A DNA stretch of 32,804 nt from Acidobacteriota bacterium (GTDB taxonomy: Bacteria > Acidobacteriota > UBA890 > WLXD01), in the NCBI GenBank assembly GCA_029263295.1, contig JAJCXT010000052.1, positions 1-32,804 on the forward strand, given 5' to 3'. The first letter of the stretch is position 1. Each line of letters opens with the position of its first letter. The position numbers and the translations under genes were made by a program. Positions 16,125 to 25,900 of the stretch are shown one piece after another. The notes beneath the pieces were generated by a model, which was given only the letters and a program-made list of their open reading frames with translations, did not search any database and was not told the origin of the DNA.

Positions 16125-16526
16125 CTACCGGTCAGCGACGATCGAGGTGACCGTCGTTTCCTTTGTGGCGCCATGCAGTTGCGATGTTGCGACCACGCGT
16201 ACGTCGATTTGCATGTGGTCACCGTTATCGGTGAGCAGCCAGCGGCGGGTGAACTCGGCGTCGGCATCCGCATCGGTACTGGGAGAATCGAAGTAGCCGG
16301 TCGTGTTCGCCGCGAGCGAGCCTCCGGCGGTGAGGCCGTCGTAGCCCAGGACCTTGAGTTGCTCGACCATCTCGCTCGCCAGCGATGTCACCTGGGTGAT
16401 GTCGTCCGCAGCTTTGTTGACGGCCACGCTCATGCCGAACAACTGCGCCACCGAGAGCAGGATCATGAGCATGATCAGCATCGCCAGCATCGTCTCCAGT
16501 AGCGAGAATCCGCTGTCGTTCCTCAC
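16125..16526 (-). CDS. PilV-like minor pilin/prepilin
   Basis: The 133-residue product starts with GTG at 16526, overlapping the stop of the PilX-like gene by four bases (GTGA), a sign of translational coupling. The N-terminus MRNDSGFSLLETMLAMLIML is a classic prepilin cleavage site (G followed by FSLLE) with the hydrophobic assembly helix. The remainder is a small beta-rich domain. Length and position between PilX- and PilW-like genes match PilV in type IV pilus minor-pilin operons of Gammaproteobacteria. No PilY1 adhesin or major pilin is present in the window. Confidence 0.85.
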   Translation of the reverse strand: MRNDSGFSLLETMLAMLIMLMILLSVAQLFGMSVAVNKAADDITQVTSLASEMVEQLKVLGYDGLTAGGSLAANTTGYFDSPSTDADADAEFTRRWLLTDNGDHMQIDVRVVATSQLHGATKETTVTSIVADR

Positions 16527-18121
16527 TGACCTGACTCCTGGAACCAGTTCTCCAGTGCGATGCTCTCGATGGAGCCGTAGCGCTGCTCGCCCGGCATGCC
16601 CGGCGGGAGGTTTGAGCTCAGGTCGGGCACGTGGAAGATGGCGGGCACGTTAGTGCCCATGTCGAACCAGGACGACACCATGGCGCCGGCGACCGCCGTC
16701 TGCTTGGACACTCGGATGTGGTCCTGGCCGTAGATCGCGGCCATGACGTTGACGTTCGAGGCCTCGTCGATCAGTACGTCATCGGCGGCGATCAGTCCGA
16801 GGTTGCCGTCGGTGATGTAGTCGCCTACGGGCACCACGTAGCCATCGACGTGGATGTCGTCTTCGGCGTAGATCGTGCCGGTGCCGACGTAGTTCACGCC
16901 GCGTAGGCCTGGCTGTCCGTGCGGCCGGCCGAGCCGGATGTTGTCCGGCACTCGGATGATCCCGCTGATCGTCATTGTCAACGAATCGGGATCCCAACTG
17001 ATGGAGTTGCCGTTGCCATCGGAGTGGGAGAAGGCGGCTATGTTCTTGGAGATCTCGGTCTCGGCGATGATCAGCGAGTTCGCCACGAGAAAGTCTGCGT
17101 GCGTCGCGTAGCTTGTTCCGGTCGCCGGATCGACGTAGGCGTCAGACAGGGTCGGGAACACCACCTGATCGGTGTCGTAACCACCTGTGCTGTCCGCGTG
17201 GACCTCGGCGGAAGGGCCCACCGTGCCGTCCGTGCGCACTGCGTCGATCGTCTCTTTGATTGTGTTGGCGTCGTCGTTGACCACGCCGATGTCAGCGTTG
17301 CCCGTCAAATTGATGCTGGCGTCTTTGGTGCGGATAACCGTGTCGAGGGTCTCGGTGGCCACGCCGTTCACGTCGACCGTTGGCAGGGAGGGGAGCTTGG
17401 CGGCGTCGGTGGCGCCGAACCAGCTGGCTGCGTCGCTGTAGTTGTTGCGAATATCGCTGGCTCCGCCGAAATCGATCGTCGGCGGCGAAGCGGCGTTGCC
17501 GAGCACATGTACCGAACCCCTCACGGCCACGTGTCCGTTGATCGAGTTACCGGCGGCGCCCGCGTCAGCGAAAATCGCGTTGTCCCACACCCCGTGGGCG
17601 TTGATCATCGGTCGGATGTCGGCGCGGACAACCTGCTCGGCGACCTCGCCGGTACCCCCGGACCCCGTCGAGCGGACCCTGAACGTCAGCACCGGCTTGG
17701 TACCCGACATGTCGACGGTTGGTGGCAGGTACATCTCGCGGGTGAACACCCCGTCGCCGAGCGTGATCGAGGAGCCGAAGGCGTAGTAGTCGGCGATGAC
17801 GACGCCGTTACCGTCGACCGCTAGCGCGACCGTCTGGCCGTCGATCGTCACGGTTGTCGGGAACGGGCTGTGGATCGTCCAGGTGGTTGTGTTGATGACC
17901 TGATCTACCCAGGAGGTCGAAGCACCCAGGTCGATGATGGTCTGTTCGAGTCCCGAGTCGGCGGCGAAGTACGCCGTCGCTCGGTTGCGGTAGTTGCCCG
18001 AGATGTCGAGCTCCGTCACGCCCGAGCTGACCAGGCCGATGCCCATCACGAGGGTGATAGCCATGACCAGCAGCGTTATGACGAAAGCGGAGCCTTGCTC
18101 TGCGCACGGGGTCCTATGCAC
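16523..18121 (-). CDS. PilX-like pilus assembly protein
   Basis: The 532-residue product is assigned the GTG at 18121 because a strong GGAGGT Shine-Dalgarno (18126-18131) lies 4-5 bases upstream; an in-frame TTG at 18133 is a weaker choice. The N-terminus has EQGSAFVITLLVMAITLVMG, then ELDISGNYRNRATAYFAADS, the PilX N-terminal pattern (hydrophobic helix followed by the A-x-x-A-A-D/E-S-G-L element). The long C-terminus (about 180-520) is beta-rich, with stretches such as NSINGHVAVRGSVHVLG and NLGLIAADDVLIDEASNVNV that suggest a beta-helix-like or polymer-type domain. It is about three times the length of Pseudomonas PilX. It is the first gene of the operon and probably a minor-pilin complex component with an enlarged surface domain. 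Confidence 0.8.
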   Translation of the reverse strand: MHRTPCAEQGSAFVITLLVMAITLVMGIGLVSSGVTELDISGNYRNRATAYFAADSGLEQTIIDLGASTSWVDQVINTTTWTIHSPFPTTVTIDGQTVALAVDGNGVVIADYYAFGSSITLGDGVFTREMYLPPTVDMSGTKPVLTFRVRSTGSGGTGEVAEQVVRADIRPMINAHGVWDNAIFADAGAAGNSINGHVAVRGSVHVLGNAASPPTIDFGGASDIRNNYSDAASWFGATDAAKLPSLPTVDVNGVATETLDTVIRTKDASINLTGNADIGVVNDDANTIKETIDAVRTDGTVGPSAEVHADSTGGYDTDQVVFPTLSDAYVDPATGTSYATHADFLVANSLIIAETEISKNIAAFSHSDGNGNSISWDPDSLTMTISGIIRVPDNIRLGRPHGQPGLRGVNYVGTGTIYAEDDIHVDGYVVPVGDYITDGNLGLIAADDVLIDEASNVNVMAAIYGQDHIRVSKQTAVAGAMVSSWFDMGTNVPAIFHVPDLSSNLPPGMPGEQRYGSIESIALENWFQESGQ

Positions 18122-18150
18122 CGAGACCTCCAAGAAAAGCCATATTCACC

Positions 18151-18173
18151 GCCCCTTCCCGGATAGAAGGGGC
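18151..18173 (-). promoter_or_regulatory. Stem-loop in the 5' leader of the minor-pilin operon
   Basis: A perfect 8-bp inverted repeat GCCCCTTC/GAAGGGGC with a 7-base loop lies between the AT-rich promoter region and the GGAGGT ribosome-binding site of the PilX-like gene, about 20 bases upstream of the latter. It is not followed by a U-tract. It could stabilise or regulate the leader, or be a weak terminator for the amidohydrolase gene upstream. Confidence 0.4.
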
Positions 18174-18195
18174 CGTGAATAGACAACAAAACACA

Positions 18196-18225
18196 CTAAT
18201 AAGCATCAAAACAACGAAAAGCCAA
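18196..18225 (-). promoter_or_regulatory. Candidate sigma-70-type promoter for the minor-pilin operon
   Basis: On the minus strand TTGGCT (18225-18220) and TATTAG (18201-18196) are separated by 18 bases. They lie in a strikingly AT-rich stretch (about 18178-18226) within otherwise GC-rich DNA. Each hexamer matches four of six consensus bases. Position fits a start of transcription about 60 bases before the PilX-like start codon. Confidence 0.35.
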
Positions 18226-18279
18226 CAGGCACGGAAAGTGCGGCGGACAGCGCTGGCCAGTGGCAGGGGGCGATGGCGG

Positions 18280-19791
18280 CTAGCGGGTCGCTCGCCTGAG
18301 GGCGCCGCCCGGGCTGGCGTTCGTCGCCTGGTCGTCGGCCCATACGACTACGCCGTTGACCCAGGTCCTATGCACGCCTTCCGCCTGTCGTAGCGAATAG
18401 CGGAACGTGCTGCGCGCGTGAACGGTCGTCGGGTCGAAGGCGACGAGGTCTGCCCGACGCCCGGCCTGGATCACGCCGCGATCGTCCAGGCCGAGGCGGG
18501 CGGCCGGCATTGAAGTGCCGCGCTGGATGGCGCGCTCGAGGCTGACCACGCCGCGCTCGCGCACGTAGTGGCCGAGGATTCTCGCGAAGGCGCCCGCACC
18601 GCGCGGGTGGGCGCTGCCGACACCACCGTCGCTCGCGGTCATGACGAACTCGGAAGCCATGAAGCGGTCGACATCGTCTTCATTCATGGTGTGGCCGATC
18701 ACACCGGAGCCGCCCTGCGCCATCATGTGCATGTACGCTTCGACTTCGGTCATGTCCCAGCTGGCGGCAACCTCGTCCAGCCGCATTCCGTTCACCGAAC
18801 GGTCGTCTTCGTAACCGATGATCTGCAGGCGGTTGCCGCCGCCGACGGCTGCGATCCCCTCGTGCACTTCCTCGGGGTCCTGGAACTTCCGCGAGCGCAC
18901 GACGATGGAGAGGCTCGATTGCCAAGCGGTGTACGGGTACTGGTCTGCGAGGACGTCGATCCCCTGTGCGCGGGCGGCAGTGATGAGCTTGAGGATGTCC
19001 ACCGACTTGCCCCAAACCGCAGCGTTGCCTGCCTTCACGTGGGAGATCTGCACCGGAATCCCGGTGGCGCCGCCGATCTGGATGGCCTCCGCCACCGCGT
19101 CGAGAACGCCCTCTTCCTCGTCGCGGATGTGCGACATATAGAAGCCGCCCTGCTCGGCGGCGATGCGGGCGAGTTCGATGAGTTCGTCAGTTTCGGAGTA
19201 GAAGCCAGGGTCGTACTCGAGACCGCTCGATAGCCCGAAGGCGCCCTCGTGCATGCCGCGCTCCACTCGCTGCGCCATGTCGGCGACCTCGGCCGCCGTG
19301 GCGGGGCGTTTGTAGTCGTCGCCCATTGCCGCGTGCCGCACGGTGCCGTGGCCCACCAGCGTGGCCACGGAGATCGACAGCCCCATCCGGTCCAGGTCGT
19401 CGAGATAACCAGCGATCGGCCAGGGCGAGCCACCATCGGCGCCGACGACGATCGTCGTCACACCTTGCGCGATCTGCGTGCGCGCCGTTGGGTCGCCGGC
19501 GAGACGGTCCGTGGAGTGGTTGTGAATGTCCACGAACCCGGGCGCGAGGACGAGGCCCTCGAGGCTCTCGATGACAACCCCGGCGGGGACCTCCAGCGAG
19601 CCGGTCGGACCCACCGCCGCGATCAGCCCGTCGACGACGAGGACGTCCCCAACGAAAGCGCGCTCGCCGGTGCCGTCGACGACGGTGGCGCCTTGCAGGA
19701 GCGTGCCGGGGGCCGTCTGAGCGACGCCTGATGCGGTCACGACAACCGCGACGAGAGTGATCGCCGTCCTGCAGGAGAGCTTCAACATCAT
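18280..19791 (-). CDS. Exported D-aminoacylase-family amidohydrolase
   Basis: The 503-residue product has a signal peptide (AITLVAVVVTASGVAQ), so it acts in the periplasm or outside the cell. It shows the amidohydrolase layout of N-acyl-D-amino-acid deacylases: a small beta domain, then GFVDIHNHSTD with metal ligands H90 and H92, YMSHIRDEEEG with H221, ISHVKAGN with H251, and a late TASDGG Asp. Bacterial relatives hydrolyse N-acyl-D-amino acids or dipeptides. The metal-bridging Cys of well-studied D-aminoacylases (GNCG context) is replaced here by Asp119 in VVGADGG, so the substrate may differ. The start is ATG 19791 (a second ATG at 19788); the longer frame runs into the divergent gap. It is divergent from the giant fusion gene, with 202 bases between them in which no convincing promoter was found. 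Confidence 0.85.
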   Translation of the reverse strand: MMLKLSCRTAITLVAVVVTASGVAQTAPGTLLQGATVVDGTGERAFVGDVLVVDGLIAAVGPTGSLEVPAGVVIESLEGLVLAPGFVDIHNHSTDRLAGDPTARTQIAQGVTTIVVGADGGSPWPIAGYLDDLDRMGLSISVATLVGHGTVRHAAMGDDYKRPATAAEVADMAQRVERGMHEGAFGLSSGLEYDPGFYSETDELIELARIAAEQGGFYMSHIRDEEEGVLDAVAEAIQIGGATGIPVQISHVKAGNAAVWGKSVDILKLITAARAQGIDVLADQYPYTAWQSSLSIVVRSRKFQDPEEVHEGIAAVGGGNRLQIIGYEDDRSVNGMRLDEVAASWDMTEVEAYMHMMAQGGSGVIGHTMNEDDVDRFMASEFVMTASDGGVGSAHPRGAGAFARILGHYVRERGVVSLERAIQRGTSMPAARLGLDDRGVIQAGRRADLVAFDPTTVHARSTFRYSLRQAEGVHRTWVNGVVVWADDQATNASPGGALRRATR

Positions 19792-19993
19792 GATCGTCCC
19801 GGTGTGGGTTGCGCGTCGGGTGGCCAGACTGCCAAGAGGCTCCGGCCAGCGAGACACGTGGGCGCAACGATTGCTCCGGATCTCGCCAGCAAGTACTGCC
19901 CCGGAGCATCGCATACCATGAAGGCATACATAGCGTTGCGTGTTCGCCGAGGCCTGGCCCCATACATTCCATTCGCCCTTATTCAGGTCCGCT

Positions 19994-22900
19994 ATGACGA
20001 CCCTTCCTCCGGATCGTTTCGACGTCATCGTCGTCGGCGCCGGGCCCGCAGGCGTCACCGCCGCGATGGCTCTCGGCAAGGCCGGTTTCTCCGTTCTGGT
20101 CTGCGAGGCCGGCATCTTTCCCGGAGCCGAGAACTGGTCCGGGGCGGTGTACTTCGCCGAGAACCTGGAGCGGCCGGATGTGTTCGGTCGCGAGGTCGTC
20201 GAGCGGGCGCCTTACGAGCGTCGTCTAGTCGAGCGTGGGGCGTATCTGTACAACGGGCACAGTCTGGTCGGTGCCAGCCTGAAGTCGCCCGACGTATTTC
20301 GCTCCTGCTACACGGTGCTGAGGCCGGTCTACGACCGCTATCTCGCTGAGGTGGCACGCGAGCAAGGCGTCGTGCTTGCCTGCGAGACGACCGTCCAGAG
20401 CTTGATTCGCCATGACGGGCGCGTAATCGGGGTGCACACCGAGCGTGGCCCAGCCTACGCAGACGTCGTTTTCCTGGCCGAAGGTGATGCATCGCACCTG
20501 GTGACCCAGGAAGGGTACGAGCGCGTCTCCGGCGACGCGCAGGCAGAGGGCGCGCCCCATTTTCTGCAAGGCGTGAAAGAGGTCATTTCGCTCCACCCCG
20601 ACATCATCGAGCAGCGCTTCGGACTCGCGCCAGGCGACGGCGCGGCCATGGAGATGTTGCTGCGCAACGCGTCGCGCAACGGCAGGACGGTTCGTCTGAA
20701 CATGGGCGGCTTCATCTACACGAACCGCGACAGCATTTCGCTGGGTTTCGTGCTTCCGCTCGACAACCTCAAGGATCACTTCGAGGGCAGCCACAATCTG
20801 CTCATGGAGTGGTACAAGCAGCTGCCTGAAGTTGCCCGGCTGCTCGATGGCGGCGAGATGTCCTCGTATGGCGCCAAACTCATCCGCAGCGGTGGGTTGC
20901 GTGAGATCCCGCGCCTGGTCGACGACGGCTTGGCCATCGGCGGCGCCGCTTCTGGCATCGGCGTCGATTTTCCGTACCCGAACTTCACGGGTCCGGCCAC
21001 GGCGATGGGGCTCTACTTCGCGCGCGCCGTCCAGGCGATTGCCAGTGAGCACGGCGGCCCGGGCGCTAAGACGAATCCGACGAACTCGCCATACACCGAG
21101 GAGGCACTGCGCAAGAGCTACCTCGCGCAGGTCGAGCGCAGCCACTACTACCGCAACGTGGAGTATCTCCGCGACTGGCCTGCCTATATCGAGCGTACGC
21201 AGTTCTTCTTCGACCGGCAGCTCGACATCGTCAACAGCGCGGCGGTCGCGGTCTCGCGACCCGATCGCGGTGCCCTGCGGCGTTGGTGGGATCTGACCCG
21301 CGTGTTGCGCCGCGCGCTGCCGGCGAACAAGGTCGGCGAGGTCAGGGCTGACGTTCGCAACTTGATGTCCACCGTCGACTTCTGGGGCATGGTCGGTGCG
21401 GCGGTTACGCCGGGCAATGTCGTACGCGTTCTGTGGAACACGATTGGCGCCCTGCTGCCGTTCAACTCCGACGCGCGCATGGGCGCCACCGAACCGCATG
21501 GCTATCTCGCGACGAGCGGCGTCGCCGAGGCGACCGCGCAGGACGGCTCTCGTTTGCGCGGTATCTTCCGGGTCGCTGCCGGCGCCGAGCAACCGGGGCG
21601 GCCACCGCTGCTGCTGCGCTGGTTCTGGCGCCGCTTCGGTGGTGCGCTGGCGAGCGCGTTCAGCGAGGTCTACCGCAACGATGACGTTGACATCGGCGAC
21701 AAGCTGCGGGCTGCCGCGCGCGTCGTCGGGGGGCGTGCGTCGATCTGGGACATCGCGGCGAAGCTCGGCCTCGGGGTAGCCCTGGGGCTGACCTGGGCCG
21801 CGCAGGCGCTCGTCGAGTGGTTTCAGCAGAGAGTGCTGTCATGGGACCTGTCGCGCTTCCGTGAGGTTCCCGTCAACAAGTTCATGGCGAGCAATCGCGA
21901 GCGCATCCGACTAGATGACAATCGCGTCCCGCCGAGCATGCCCATTGAAAACAAGCTCGGGACCATCACTTATCGCGAGGGGCACACGTCGCACATCAAG
22001 GTGATGTGGCCGGATGACATGGCGGCCCGTCACAACATCACCGGGTCGCCACTCTGGAACATCTGTCCTGCCAAGGTTTACGAGGTGCGCCGCAACCGGG
22101 CAGGGCACCCCGGCGTGATCGTCAACTTCGACAACTGCATCAAGTGCGAGACGTGCTGGCGAGCCACGGACGACGTGCACTGGAGCCGTGCCACCAAGCA
22201 GCGCCTCGTCTATCAGGTGTACACACCAGCACAGACCGAATTGCACGAGTACCTCGATGCGCGCGAAGAGCCACGCCCCCGCCTGGGCCAGGGGCGGGCG
22301 TTCAGTGACTCGGTTGTCGACTCGATCGAGACGGTCGAGCTCGCGGCAGACGGTGTTGCGGCGGTGGCGCGTCTGACCGCCGCCCTCGAGCGGACGTGCG
22401 GCGCGTTCGACGCGTTCGCCGACGATTTGCATAGCTCCCCCTTGGCTCTGGAAGCTGGCCGGCGTGCGCATCTTGCAGCGCTCGCCGAGGCTGCGGCGGA
22501 GTCGTTCGCGAAAGCCGAGGAGATCTGGAGCGGTGCCCGGTGTGGCGAGGTGCGAGCGGCGTGCGGCGCCGATGTACAGGCACTCTGGGAAGACGCAGCC
22601 AAGCGCCTCGACGAGTGCGTCGCGCATGTCCTGGCGCGGCGCTTCTTCTGGGCGGAACTGATCGGCAGGCAGCTGGAGGATCACCACTTTGCGATCATCG
22701 AGGCGGCGTGTGCGGCATGTGTGGGCCGCGTGCCGACCGCAGCGGACGGAACGGCGGATGCCGACATGGCGCGGTGGCGGGACGCGCTGGCATGGCGAGG
22801 CCTCGAGGCCGAGGGCGCGGCGTTCGACGCGGCGCGCACCGCATTGCGCGACGGAGCCGCCCGCGTGTTCGATACGCACGCTCTACGCGACATCGATCGT

Positions 22901-25900
22901 GGCGCCGAACTGAGCGAGGAGCAGCTCGCCTGGCTCTGGGAGCAGGCGGGCAGCGTCGGGGCCACGGGCGCGTCGCGCCGTCGCGAGATTTTGCTCGAGG
23001 AACTGGCGGCCGTCGATCCCTCACTGTCGTACCTCGTCGGATCGCACCTGCTGGCGGCCGACCTGCTGATCGCTGCCGGGCACGCAGCGCCGCAGCACTG
23101 GCTCGCGCTGGTGCACGGGGGCCAGCGCGCGATCGTCGATGGGCGGCTCAGCGTAACCGCGGACTTCGTGCCGACGGCCGCTGCGAAGCAGTTCGTTGTC
23201 GTAGTGGGCGACGAGGGCGTGCTGATCGATGCTGGCCACCCCGGCGTTGAATTGCGCGATGTCGGCACGGTGGGTCTGATCGGCGCGGGCGTGCGGCGTT
23301 TGGGCGTACGTGAGCTTGAGGTGGGCACCAGATTCAATGTCGCTGATCAGCTCGATTCCGTGAGCCTCGAGACGCCGGCCGCAGGCGAGCCGTGGGCTGG
23401 AATGCTGCGGCACACAGTGGGCGCGTTGGCCGCGACAGTTCGTGGCGCGGGTGACTACCTGCTGGACCGCGCACGCGACCATGCTTCTGGCCGCGTTCAG
23501 TTTCCCGGCTCTTTCGAGGACGAGGGCGGCCGCGACACCATCGCCAAGTTCGGTGCCGTGAAGCACATGCTCGCGGAGATGGAAGCCCATCGCTACGTCC
23601 TGGAGACGGCGGCGATGGGGGACATCGCCGGTGATGATGCCTGGACGGATCGGGCGGTGGTGAAGGTGCTTGCCGCGGACGCCTTCGGGCCTGGCGAGCG
23701 ATCCTTCACGTATCTCACTGGCCAGCTCTTCGGCGGCACGGCGTTCTCTGAAGACGATGTCATCGCCAAGTTCTATCGCGACAGCGCACCCTATCGATTC
23801 ATGCTCGGGCACGACGACGCGCTGCGTGTCGAGATCGGCCGCCGCCGCCTGGCGGCGAGCGCGCTGGTGCCGATCTCCGAGGTCGAGAACGGCTGGCTCG
23901 AGCGAGCGGCGGCCACAGCCGTGCTGGCCGAGCCGGCGTCGCGTTTGACGACCTCGCTGCACATCCTCGAAGCGTGGGCAACCGAGGCCGGCGGCGCCAC
24001 CGAAGACCTTCTCCTGCACGCCGCCGGAACCATGGTGGTACGCGCGCTGGCCGTGAAGGCGGTCCTGGTACGGGCCGCGCGCCGCCTCGAAGCAGGCATT
24101 CCGAGCCTGGCTCTGGTTGAAGCGGCAAGGCTGCTGGCCGACAGACTCGTCGCGGAGGCCCCGACCCTGGTCGAGGAGCCGGCGCTGGAACGACAGACCA
24201 TTGCCGCGGGCGACGACCTGCTGGTCTACGGTGATCTGCTGCCGGCGCCGTCGATCCCGGACGCGGAGTCGTACAAGAGCGTCTACACCGACGAGCGTCC
24301 GCACGGCTCGGGCGAGTGGTTGCTCCGCGGTTTTGACCCCGAGCACCAGCGCTATGTCCCCGAGATTCTCTCCAACGACGCGCAGTTGCTGGCCCTCTGG
24401 AACGACCTCGAGGCCGAGTTCCGTGAGCGCTATGTCGACCATGAGTACGACGGCCTGCCGTACGGGCGCTGGCTCGAGAAGCTGCACTTGATCCCGCAGG
24501 AGGACCTCGACTACATGGTCGAGCGCGGTTTCATGCGCATGCCTATCCCGGCCTCCTACGGTGGCGAGGCGGCGCTGAAGGCGGAGTACTACATCCTGTG
24601 CATGCTCATCGGGCGTTATGGAGATGCGGCGCTGTCGCTGGCGATCATGGGCAACACGAGCATCGGGACGACGCCAACCATGATCGGCCTGCAGCAGGAC
24701 CTGCCGCGGGCGCGCGCGGAACTCGAGCGAGTACGCGAGCACCCCGAAGTGCTCGGCGAGATCGGTGACGGCATCGATGGTGTGCTGGCGATGATGCAGC
24801 GTCCGGACGTGGACAGCATCACTGCCGCCTGCACCGAGGTTGGCGGGGTCGTGCGCAAGCGCATCGGCAGGTCGATGGTGCTCAGGTATGTCGGGGCGGG
24901 CTTCCTGCGCGCGTTCGCGAAAGCGGGCCGGGCGGGCAAGCTGCGCGATCTGGGGGGCTTCGAGGCGGGCCTGCGTGAGGCGCGGGAGTTGCTCGACGGC
25001 ATCCTGGCCGGAGTCGACGAACGCTTGCGGGAGTATCCGCGCCGCGAACGAGCTCACGAGTTCTTCTTGCAGACAATCTCGGCCGGTTACATCTCGGCGT
25101 TCGCTCTTACCGAGCCCACCGCAGGCTCAGACTCGGGCGGCGTGAAGACCACCGCGCGTCCCGAGCGTCGCCGCGTTCGCCGCGACGAGGATGGTGTTCT
25201 GTGGTTCTGGCTCGACGAAGAGAATCAGAAGGAACGACGCTACGTTCTCGATGCCGACCGCATCGAGTTTGACTATGACGGCCGCCGCAGGCTCTATCGC
25301 TATAGCGACGAGGCGGCAGCCGCGCCGATCGACCACTCCGAGTACGACTACGAGAAAGACTCGCCGGAGCGGATGCGCTCGTACATGCACGGCGACCGGC
25401 GCGTGTACTTCGCCGATATCGCGCAACTGCGCCCGGATGAGAAGGGCGATCTTTGCTACCAGTACTGGCTGCTCAACGGCGCCAAGATGTGGATCACCAA
25501 TGGTCGCTTCTGCCACTGCATGGCCCTCTACGCGCTGACCGCGCCGGAGGGAGTTACCGGCTTCATGGTGGACCGCCACGCCGAAGGCATGGTGGTCGGC
25601 GCGGACGAGGAGAAGCTCGGCCAGCGAGGCTCGCCCACGAACGAGCTTTCGCTGAACAACGTCCGCGTCCCGCGCGAGAACATCATCGGCTTCCGCGGGC
25701 GCGGGCAGGTCAATGCGCTCGAGACACTCAACACCGGGCGCGCCGGCCTTTGTGTCACCACCCATTCCCTGATCCAGGAAATGGTAGAGGACGCGAACAT
25801 CTACCTGACCGGACAGACGTTGCCGCGCTTCCCGTACGAGCCGCGCGGCGAGGCGAGGCCGCTCGAGCGCTATTGGATGGGTCGCCTTGCGGAGGAGCTG

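Noticed and set aside
18206..18226. Sigma-54-like element (TGGC ... TTG) upstream of the pilin operon
   Set aside because: The required GG and GC dinucleotides at -24/-12 are not both present at the right spacing.
19936..19968. Possible -35/-10 pair (TTGCGT and TACATT) upstream of the fusion gene
   Set aside because: The spacing of 21 bases is too long and both hexamers are weak matches.
23021..25057. 678-codon open frame on the minus strand opposite the fusion gene
   Set aside because: It mirrors the coding frame of the strongly supported fusion gene; the translation is low-complexity with no recognisable motifs. Long antisense frames are expected in GC-rich coding DNA.
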